Translations under genes and position numbers: made by a program | Assembly (NCBI RefSeq): GCF_030297155.1 | Contig: NZ_AP028067.1 | Span: forward strand, 1,860,001-1,924,000 | Direction of reading: 5' to 3' | DNA: 64,000 bases | Origin: Vibrio sp. FE10 | Lineage (GTDB): Bacteria; Pseudomonadota; Gammaproteobacteria; Enterobacterales; Vibrionaceae | In this document: positions 25,594-32,626 of the stretch, one piece after another | How the letters are laid out: each line of letters begins with the position of its first letter | How positions within the stretch are numbered: the stretch's first letter is position 1 | The notes under the pieces: model-generated | The model's input: only the letters and a program-made list of their open reading frames with translations | What the model was told of the DNA's origin: nothing | Database searches by the model: none

Positions 25594-27106
25594 CTTCAGA
25601 TTCCCAAGCCTGCTTCTTACGATAAACAGTTGATGGACTTAACTCCAAAAGCACAGCTGCGTTTAACACGTTACCATCGCAATGATTAATCGCATGTTGA
25701 ATGGCTTCACGTTCAATCTGCCACATTGGACGAATAGCACCTTCGGTGGTTGTGAACGCAGGTGTCATCGGTTCGCTTTGTGCCTGAAGTGTTGATGCTG
25801 ATGCTGATACTGATGCTTGCTCAAGCTCTTCTGGCGTTAGCGGTGGTAGCCTAGCTTCTGTTACAGGGGGCGGAGCGGCAACAGCAACGGGCGCCACATT
25901 TCGTATTGGCGTAATAGACTTCGGTTTCGTGGTCTCTGCTTTATTAATTGGTGGGGGAAGCATGTCTTTAGTCACGCTGCTTTCATTATTCAACACCACG
26001 ATGTTTCGAATGACATTTTGCAACTGACGTACATTACCTGGCCACGCGTAACGTTTAAATAGGGCTTGTGTCTCTTTGTCGATAGATTTGAATTTCTTCT
26101 TATCTTGCTTCGCGTACAGCTTCAAAAAGTGCTTAGCTAGTGTAACAATGTCACTTCCTCTTTCTCGTAGTGGCGGCATCTCGATAGGCACGACATGGAC
26201 GCGATAATAAAGATCTTCACGGAATCGACCTTCTTCAACTTCAACCAGTGGATCTCGGTTGGTTGCGCAGATGATTCGAACGTCGACTTTGATTTCTCGG
26301 TTACCGCCGAGTGGGGTAAAAGTACCTGTTTGTAAGAATCTGAGGAGCTTTTTCTGCATCTCCAGTTCCATCTCACAAAGCTCATCGAGAAATAAAGTAC
26401 CGCCATGCGCTTGCATCGCTGAACCTTTGCGGTCTGTTGTCGCGCCAGTAAAAGCGCCTTTAACATGACCGAAGATTTCACTCTCCATTAGATCTCTAGG
26501 GATAGCACCACAGTTAATCGCGACAAACGGTTTATTGCTGCGCTGACTTTCTTGATGTATCGCTTCGGCACAGACTTCTTTACCGGTACCACTTTCGCCA
26601 TTGATGAAGACACTGGCAGTCGTTGGGGCCACTGAATCAATGATCTTGTAAACAGCTTGCATCGGTAAGCAAGAGCCGATGAAGTTATGGAAGCGGTCAC
26701 GATCGAATTTGGTTTGAATGTCGTCAACAAGGTTTTCGAGCTTGGCTCTACGCAGGTGAAGATTAACCGACGTTTTCAGGCGGTCAGCTTGAATGGGTTT
26801 TTCTAAGAAATCTTCCGCACCACGTTGAATTAGATCAACGGCTATATTCACTGAACCGTGTGCTGTGGCGATAATGACCGCGGTCGGAATCTCATTGTCA
26901 CTGATCCAATCCAAGACTTCTTCGCCCGGCATATCGGGCAGTTTTAGATCGAGGATGACGAGCTGCGGGGCGTGTCTCTCTATAAATGTCTTGGCTTCAG
27001 CGCCAGTCTCGACATGAAATATGTCGTATGGCTCATCTTTGACGTACTGTTTGTAAAGTACGGCAAGGGAGGTGGAGTCTTCAACCAACAATACTTTAGG
27101 GCGCAT
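25574..27106 (-). CDS. sypG: Sigma-54-dependent response regulator (SypG-like)
   Basis: A 510-residue NtrC-type activator. Residues 1-118 are a receiver with acidic pair E9/D10, phospho-acceptor D53 and K103. The AAA+ domain (about 140-370) has Walker A GESGTGKE at 170-177 and the sigma-54 contact loop GAFTGA at 217-222. After an unusually long proline- and alanine-rich linker (about 385-445) comes the Fis-type helix-turn-helix (about 465-500, HCDGNVLNAAVLLELSPSTV). It should activate the sigma-54 promoters found before sypA, sypL, sypM and sypP, after receiving phosphate from the HPt protein encoded just upstream. Overlaps sypH. Confidence 0.88.
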   Translation of the reverse strand: MRPKVLLVEDSTSLAVLYKQYVKDEPYDIFHVETGAEAKTFIERHAPQLVILDLKLPDMPGEEVLDWISDNEIPTAVIIATAHGSVNIAVDLIQRGAEDFLEKPIQADRLKTSVNLHLRRAKLENLVDDIQTKFDRDRFHNFIGSCLPMQAVYKIIDSVAPTTASVFINGESGTGKEVCAEAIHQESQRSNKPFVAINCGAIPRDLMESEIFGHVKGAFTGATTDRKGSAMQAHGGTLFLDELCEMELEMQKKLLRFLQTGTFTPLGGNREIKVDVRIICATNRDPLVEVEEGRFREDLYYRVHVVPIEMPPLRERGSDIVTLAKHFLKLYAKQDKKKFKSIDKETQALFKRYAWPGNVRQLQNVIRNIVVLNNESSVTKDMLPPPINKAETTKPKSITPIRNVAPVAVAAPPPVTEARLPPLTPEELEQASVSASASTLQAQSEPMTPAFTTTEGAIRPMWQIEREAIQHAINHCDGNVLNAAVLLELSPSTVYRKKQAWESEDEYNQA

Positions 27107-27203
27107 TGTATAATTCCTTTTAAAACTTTATCCTAACCAATCAATAACATAGAGGCATGTAAGCATCAATGCGAATAAGGTGTATTTGTTACCTACCGCA
27201 TGC

Positions 27204-27240
27204 AATCTTTCCGACTGTTCTACTTATCTTTCCGATTGCA
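27204..27240. promoter_or_regulatory. Direct repeat ATCTTTCCGA x2 within an inverted TGCAATC/GATTGCA, sypG leader
   Basis: ATCTTTCCGA occurs at 27205-27214 and 27226-27235, 21 bases apart, about two helical turns. The pair is framed by TGCAATC at 27201 and GATTGCA at 27234. It lies about 100 bases upstream of the sypG ATG and has the form of an operator for an unknown regulator. Confidence 0.5.
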
Positions 27241-27302
27241 TCTAATTCGAAATTGGATTGTTGATATTGTCTATGTTGAGTGTTTTTGTGTCGTATATGG
27301 TG

Positions 27303-27728
27303 TTAGCTAAAACCGGCTTCTTTTCTTGCGATAAGGGCATCGATTGAGCGAACTGCTAAGTCTAGAAGCTCGTCGATCTGGCTAAACGCTAATTCGTGGT
27401 TCTGTTCTAAGCATTGCTTTTCAAGCTTTCTAGACAACGTTGAAAGCGGTCGATTACCTAAAGCTAGGGCAGTGCTACCAAGGGTATGAACTTCAAACTC
27501 AAGCGCCTCTGAATCGTTTGCGGTCGAGGCTTGTTTAATGGCTGCAATACGTGTTTGTGATTCCTGAACATAATGGTCAATCAAAATTGGAATCACATCA
27601 GCACTGGTGTCTTTAATCATCTGCTGCAGAATACTTTCGTCAACAAGTTCGACTTCTTGAATCATGGCGCTGTCGTCTTGGGTACTTAAATTCGTGGGTG
27701 TCTCTGTGGTTAAGGCTGAGTTCTTCAC
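27303..27728 (-). CDS. Stand-alone HPt phosphotransfer protein in the SypF position
   Basis: A 141-residue single-domain protein. The four-helix HPt bundle spans about residues 28-135, with the phosphorylated histidine in EFEVHTLGSTALALGN (H at about residue 81, followed by the GS pair). It has no kinase, receiver or membrane part. In V. fischeri the HPt domain is the C-terminal end of the hybrid kinase SypF and is the part that passes phosphate to SypG; here it seems to be a separate gene just before sypG. The kinase must be encoded elsewhere. The first 25 residues are Thr/Ser-rich and probably disordered. Confidence 0.8.
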   Translation of the reverse strand: MKNSALTTETPTNLSTQDDSAMIQEVELVDESILQQMIKDTSADVIPILIDHYVQESQTRIAAIKQASTANDSEALEFEVHTLGSTALALGNRPLSTLSRKLEKQCLEQNHELAFSQIDELLDLAVRSIDALIARKEAGFS

Positions 27729-27976
27729 ATCAATTCCTTTTATTTTGAGAAAACGCAGTATCTTAATTTGGTACCAAATTGCACCGTGATTACTAAGTTT
27801 TAGACATTTTTTAGAATAATTTCAACCGCTTGCCCCATAAATACAGTAATTATTTTACAGTGAAATATGGGTAAGGTGAGTTTGCTCTCATCGTTAAGCT
27901 AATGATTTTAATGAATTAAGTGTCGTTGGTTCGGTTGGTTATGTGCTTTGATGCATCTGGATGAGTTGTGGAAATA

Positions 27977-28014
27977 AAAAGGCCGTTGCGATTCAGTGAT
28001 CACAACGGCCTTAG
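27977..28014 (-). terminator. Terminator of the proXWV operon
   Basis: AAGGCCGTTG (27979-27988) pairs with CAACGGCCTT (28003-28012). On the minus strand TTTTTATTT follows the stem. It lies about 70 bases after the proV stop. Confidence 0.85.
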
Positions 28015-28085
28015 CTTCTATCTGTATTAAAGGCCATTTACGACAACGCTAAATGACAACGCGATAAACAGCACTCAGCACTCAG

Positions 28086-29318
28086 CTAAGAGGCTTTATC
28101 AATCTTTAACTTTGGGGCGGGCTCTACTTCTTCCTCGCTATTTTCAGTAAAGATTTCAGCAACAGCGCTTCGTTCCAGTTCGCCTTTCAGGTTACCTTCT
28201 TCATCGACAACAGGAAGCGAGTAATCACAAGACATTGTGTCAGGCAGAACTTCTTCAATTACAGCGTCAGGCAACACCGCTGGCACTTCTTCGTAAATCT
28301 CTTCACTGAAGTCATGCACTGAGGAATCTTCAACCGCATCTTGAAGACTTTCTTGGGTCACTAAGCCCTGATAGCCGTCATCGGTCACGTGATAAGCGTA
28401 ATCGTTTTTCAGCATCTTCATCTGAGCCAGAGCACCTTCAATGGTTTCCGAAGTAATGCGGTAAAGAGGAGGCTGCATAACAGTTTCAACCGTAAGTGCG
28501 CGTGCTCGGTTTACGTCTTTTACGAACGCTTCTACATAATCATCTGCAGGGTTCAACAGAATCTCATGAGGCGTACCTTGTTGGACTAATTCACCATCTT
28601 TCAAAATCGCGATTCTGTCACCTAAACGAAGTGCTTCATCGAGATCGTGGGTAATGAAGATAATGGTTTTGTGAAGCTTCTCTTGAAGTTCGATCAGCTG
28701 ATCTTGCATTTCGCTTCGAATCAAAGGGTCAAGCGCCGAGAAGGCTTCATCCATGAGTAGAATTTCAGCGTTGGTACACAAAGCTCGTGATAAACCGACA
28801 CGTTGTTGCTGACCACCAGAAAGTTGAGCAGGGTACTGATTACCGTAACCTTTCAAGCCAACGGTTTCGAGCCACTCATTAGCCTTGGCTAAACGGTCTT
28901 CTTTCTTGATGCCTTGAACTTCCAATCCGTATGCAACGTTTTCAACCACAGTACGGTGAGGCATTAAGCCAAAGCGTTGGAAAACCATCGACATTTTGTG
29001 ACGGCGAAACTCTTCAAGCTCTTTGGTGTTGAGGCTCATTACATCAATGCCTTCAACCGTGATCTTACCTTGAGTCGGGTCAATGAGACGGTTGAAGTGT
29101 CGGATTAATGTAGACTTACCAGAACCTGAAAGGCCCATGATAACGAAGATTTCACCGCGGTTGATCTCGAGGTTAATCTCTTTCAAACCGACGGTATGCC
29201 CAGTATCTGCCAATATGTCGTCTTTGTGTTCACCATTTGTCACACGGTTCATAACAGACATCGGCTTTGGTCCAAACACTTTGTAAAGACCACTAATTTC
29301 AATCAATGGTTTAGTCAT
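28086..29318 (-). CDS. proV: Glycine betaine/proline betaine ABC transporter ATPase
   Basis: A 410-residue ProV/OpuAA-type ATPase. Walker A is GLSGSGKST (about 61-69), the signature LSGGQQQRV (about 165-173) and Walker B ILLMDEAFSALD (about 185-196). The C-terminal third is a CBS-pair region (about 285-400), somewhat eroded and with a long acidic tail. It powers uptake of compatible solutes in salt stress. The ATG overlaps the proW stop by eight bases. Order X-W-V is that of the ProU2-type operon in marine vibrios. The operon interrupts the syp locus between sypD and the HPt gene. Confidence 0.9.
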   Translation of the reverse strand: MTKPLIEISGLYKVFGPKPMSVMNRVTNGEHKDDILADTGHTVGLKEINLEINRGEIFVIMGLSGSGKSTLIRHFNRLIDPTQGKITVEGIDVMSLNTKELEEFRRHKMSMVFQRFGLMPHRTVVENVAYGLEVQGIKKEDRLAKANEWLETVGLKGYGNQYPAQLSGGQQQRVGLSRALCTNAEILLMDEAFSALDPLIRSEMQDQLIELQEKLHKTIIFITHDLDEALRLGDRIAILKDGELVQQGTPHEILLNPADDYVEAFVKDVNRARALTVETVMQPPLYRITSETIEGALAQMKMLKNDYAYHVTDDGYQGLVTQESLQDAVEDSSVHDFSEEIYEEVPAVLPDAVIEEVLPDTMSCDYSLPVVDEEGNLKGELERSAVAEIFTENSEEEVEPAPKLKIDKAS

Positions 29319-30210
29319 GCTTTAACCCTCCTAGGTGCGCATTCGTTCTACGCGCATAAGCCTGCGAAGCTCGGTCAAATAGAATCGCGAGGGCAACGAT
29401 GGCAAAGCCGTTCATCAAGCCTAATGTGAAGTATTGGTTGGTGATCGATTTAAGCACCGGTTGCCCTAAGCCTTTAACACCGATCATCGACGCGATAACC
29501 ACCATAGAGAGCGCCATCATGATAGTTTGGTTGATACCCGCCATAATGGTTGGCATCGCTAAAGGCAATTGAACGCCCCACAAACGTTGTTTCTTACTCG
29601 CGCCAAACGCTGTTGCCGCTTCTAACACTTCTTTGTCGACCAAACGAATGCCTAAGTTGGTTAGGCGGATCACCGGTGGAATTGCATAGATAACTACTGC
29701 GATAAGGCCAGGGATCTTACCGATGCCAAGCAGCATAACCACAGGGATAAGGTATACGAACGCAGGCATGGTTTGCATGATATCGAGTAACGGGGTAACG
29801 ATTGACTGCACTCGATTAGAACGTGCCATCGCAATACCAATAGGGATTCCGAGGAATATTGAAACTAGGGTACACACAGTAATGATGCTGAGTGTCCGCA
29901 TTGTATCTTCCCACATTCCAAAGTAACCAATGAGAAGCAATGAAACCACACAACCTAGTGCCAGTTTCCAAGAGCGACTCGCGGCATACACCAAGCCGGT
30001 GCACACGCCAAGAACGATAATCCACGGGGTGGAAATGAGGAGTTTTTCAAACCAAACAAGGAAAGAAAGAAGAGGGTCAAATAATGATTCAATCATTTCG
30101 CCGTATTCACGGGAAAATTCGCGGTAAGCGCCATCTAGCGCCTTTTTAATTGCTCGCAAATCAGAGCGTTCCATTTCAGGAAAGCTTGATAACCAATTGC
30201 TGTCAGCCAT
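29311..30210 (-). CDS. proW: Glycine betaine/proline betaine ABC transporter permease
   Basis: A 299-residue ProW-type permease. After a charged cytoplasmic N-terminus (about 1-40) come seven or so membrane segments, with the EAA loop EAATAFGASKKQRLWGVQLP at about 195-214 that couples to ProV. The start ATG at 30210 has AAGGAT about six bases upstream. It is separated from proX by 191 bases that hold a strong hairpin, and overlaps proV. It forms the pore for betaine import in the inner membrane. Confidence 0.9.
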   Translation of the reverse strand: MADSNWLSSFPEMERSDLRAIKKALDGAYREFSREYGEMIESLFDPLLSFLVWFEKLLISTPWIIVLGVCTGLVYAASRSWKLALGCVVSLLLIGYFGMWEDTMRTLSIITVCTLVSIFLGIPIGIAMARSNRVQSIVTPLLDIMQTMPAFVYLIPVVMLLGIGKIPGLIAVVIYAIPPVIRLTNLGIRLVDKEVLEAATAFGASKKQRLWGVQLPLAMPTIMAGINQTIMMALSMVVIASMIGVKGLGQPVLKSITNQYFTLGLMNGFAIVALAILFDRASQAYARRTNAHLGGLKHD

Positions 30211-30280
30211 TTTATATCCTTATAGTTCGGCGTCTTTAAGTTCGTCTTAAGTCGCTGTTGAATAACGAGCGAGTTAGACG

Positions 30281-30321
30281 GTTTCAGTCGCGATAACGCT
30301 TAACATCATCGTGACTGAAAC
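30281..30321 (-). other. Long hairpin between proX and proW
   Basis: GTTTCAGTC (30281-30289) and GACTGAAAC (30313-30321) form a stem that extends by CGAT/ATCG past one bulge. No T-run follows in the minus direction. It may protect the proX mRNA end and give more binding protein than permease, as intergenic hairpins do in other transporter operons; this is inference. Confidence 0.6.
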
Positions 30322-30401
30322 TTAGGACTCCGAATATTGAATAACATCAAGTATAGCGACGTTATTTATTCCTATTATTTTCATCTATTTAGCAAGAGCG
30401 A

Positions 30402-31394
30402 TTACAGCTCTGCTTCTACTTTTTTCGCGACTTCTTGAGATACCCATGGGTGCCAGATTTCTGGGAATTCACTCAAGAAATGGATACTCGCTTCTTCTCC
30501 GTCCGCTTGGTTGTCTTCCATCCAAGCAAGAAGTGAGTTCATTTTGTCGTTGGTGAAACCACGTTTAGTGAAGTAGTCGTAAGCCTCTGGTGCTCTTGAT
30601 GCGAAGTCTTCTGTCGTGACGGTGTGAACAGGTGAAGGCGGGTACATGGTTGCTTTAGGGGAATCACAGTCTTCCTTAGTGGTACAGTTCAAAAACTCCT
30701 GTTCATTGACGCCACTACCAAAGTCAACTTTGACCATATCGTATTTACCTAGCACCGCGGTTGGTGCCCAGTAATAACCAAACCAAGCTTCTTCACGTTC
30801 ATAAGCTTTCGCGATAGATCCAGATAAGCCGGCACTCGAGCCTGGGTCCACAATAGTGAAACCACTCTCTTCTAGGTCAAGAGCTTCAAACAAGTTACCG
30901 GCACTGATTTGACAGTTCCAACCTGCTGGACAGCTATAAAATGCAGATGTATCTGGGTCTTCTGGGTGTTTAAACAAGCTAGCGTTTTTGCGGACGCCTT
31001 CAATGGTTGCCATTTCTGGGTATTGCTTAACCAAATAAGCGGGAACCCAAAAACCTTCTTCACCACCGTTTACGAGGGCTTTACCTGCGTAGCGGAGACG
31101 TTTCTCTTGGACACCTTTATCGAGTGCGTCTTTGAGGCTGTTACTCCATAGTTCTGGTGCAACATCTGGTTGGCCTTTTTCAATCATCGACGTGCCAGTT
31201 GGCATTGTGTCACCAGGGATGAGTTCGGCATCACAACCATAACCGTGTTCTAGGATGAATTGGTCAATGTTGGCGATTAAAGTTGCAGAGTTCCAGTTCA
31301 TATCTGCGATTGTTACGCTGCCACATTCACCAGCGTTAGCATGACCACTGGCTGCTGCAACTAACAAAAATACGGAGCTTAACTTGTATTTCAT
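30402..31394 (-). CDS. proX: Glycine betaine/proline betaine ABC transporter substrate-binding protein
   Basis: A 330-residue periplasmic ProX-type binding protein. The signal peptide (about 1-21) ends in ASGHANA. The mature protein begins GECGSVTIADMNWNSATL, where the tryptophan and the later W-containing pieces (APELWSNSL, GWNCQIS, WFGYYWAPTAVLG) form the aromatic cage for quaternary amines. Six cysteines suggest disulfides. AAAGGAAA lies seven bases before the ATG. First gene of proXWV; the long upstream region probably carries an osmotically responsive promoter, which I could not define. Confidence 0.9.
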   Translation of the reverse strand: MKYKLSSVFLLVAAASGHANAGECGSVTIADMNWNSATLIANIDQFILEHGYGCDAELIPGDTMPTGTSMIEKGQPDVAPELWSNSLKDALDKGVQEKRLRYAGKALVNGGEEGFWVPAYLVKQYPEMATIEGVRKNASLFKHPEDPDTSAFYSCPAGWNCQISAGNLFEALDLEESGFTIVDPGSSAGLSGSIAKAYEREEAWFGYYWAPTAVLGKYDMVKVDFGSGVNEQEFLNCTTKEDCDSPKATMYPPSPVHTVTTEDFASRAPEAYDYFTKRGFTNDKMNSLLAWMEDNQADGEEASIHFLSEFPEIWHPWVSQEVAKKVEAEL

Positions 31395-31936
31395 ATTGAG
31401 TTTCCTTTCTCTTTAATGATACAACCAAGCTAATCAAGGTCTGTTGACTAACTAAATTGCTCGATGGTGATCCTTTCCGTGTATTTGAACCATTTGAGCA
31501 GAAGGAGGGATGGCGGGAATATGAATAGATAAACCAACAAAGCATAAAGTGTGATTTGCTTGATTTATCCACTGTGTTTCACAGCCATCGGATAACTTTG
31601 TCAAACTATTACAAATTCGTCAAAAACCACCTCTATTTATAATCTTAGGGAATATTCGTACGAATTCCATCTTTGATGCGATTTGCATGGTGCTTTAACC
31701 GTCTGTGTCACATTACCGCTAAAGTTAGGTGCAGGGCTGTTGATCTTTGAGTGGTTTTGAAGGTGGTAAGACCATATTCGTGATGTGTGAAATGCGTTGA
31801 ATGGTTTTTAAAATCGCATCTTTGATGATAATTTCGCCAAAAATACCAAATTTGGTTTGAGGTGAATAAGCTCTGAGCCTAGTTGGGTAGGTGGCCGTCA
31901 AGTTTTGAGTGACAGCCGAAAATCAACGCCGAAAAA
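31395..31936. other. Gene-free 542-bp region between proX and sypD
   Basis: No gene was found. It must contain the proX promoter and the end of the sypABCD message. Seen: a small palindrome ACCAAATTTGGT near 31850 and a hairpin GGCCGTCA (31893-31900) with TGACAGCC (31910-31917) shortly after the sypD stop, without a T-run. No convincing -35/-10 pair was assigned. Confidence 0.5.
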
Positions 31937-32626
31937 TCACATTGGTAGGTTCAAAAACTCATTTTGATATAGCTTGTTCGCCAAGCGGTCACGGAGCTTA
32001 GAAGGAAGAAATCTCATCCGGTTGACCTGTCGAACCAGTTCTTGAGCAAAGCTTGGGTTGTTCTTCATGTTCATCACGCAACCCATCAATGTAATGCTTT
32101 GAGCATCGAGAAGTTTCTTCGCTTGTTCTAGATGATGAGTCGACGTTTCACCATAGGCGACAACAAGCAGTGCACAGTCACAAGCACTGGCAACCGATTG
32201 AGCAGGAATATTCCCCTTGTTGATATTAAGCAGTGGTGACGTATCAATGATCACACGGTCGTATTTTCCTAACCATTGAGTCACCGCTTTTTTCAGTGTC
32301 GCAGGATCTTTATAAGCGAGTTGAGTTGATGCGACTTGTGGAGCAGGTACGCCAATGAACATACGATGAGATTCAACGTGCTCAATAAGTTGACCGGATT
32401 GATCCTCTTCAAGCATGTGTAAGTTCTTAAAGGCAGAGTTGAACAAGTTGAGGTCAACATACAGCGTAGAGTGACCCGCTAATAGGAAACGTTCGGCCAA
32501 TGCCGTAGCAATAGATGTTACGCCGTCACCTGAATGACAAGCGGTGACACAAATAGAGCGTTGTCCATTCAGTTCAGAAGCTAAGTACAGCTGTTCAACT
32601 TCGGCATGCGTTGCTGAAATAGTCAT
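31937..32626 (-). CDS. sypD: BY-kinase/ParA-like exopolysaccharide protein with degenerate P-loop (SypD-like)
   Basis: A 229-residue protein with the fold of the cytoplasmic domain of polysaccharide co-polymerase tyrosine kinases (Wzc/CpsD). The P-loop reads ACHSGDGVTS at about residues 29-38: the lysine of GK-S/T is replaced by valine. The Walker A' segment LYVDLNLFNSAF lacks the second aspartate, while Walker B VIIDTSPLL is present. The C-terminus has only one tyrosine instead of a tyrosine cluster. So it may bind nucleotide weakly and may not autophosphorylate; GVT variants do occur in this family. Its ATG overlaps the sypC stop by one base. Confidence 0.8.
   Translation of the reverse strand: MTISATHAEVEQLYLASELNGQRSICVTACHSGDGVTSIATALAERFLLAGHSTLYVDLNLFNSAFKNLHMLEEDQSGQLIEHVESHRMFIGVPAPQVASTQLAYKDPATLKKAVTQWLGKYDRVIIDTSPLLNINKGNIPAQSVASACDCALLVVAYGETSTHHLEQAKKLLDAQSITLMGCVMNMKNNPSFAQELVRQVNRMRFLPSKLRDRLANKLYQNEFLNLPM

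Noticed and set aside
27731..27745. SypG-like site before the HPt gene (TTTTATTTTGAGAA)
   Set aside because: It lies on the ribosome-binding region, matches only half of the pattern and has no sigma-54 element downstream.
27760..27776. TTGGTACCAAATTGCAC as a sigma-54 promoter
   Set aside because: The GG to GC distance is one base short and it points toward the 3' end of proV.
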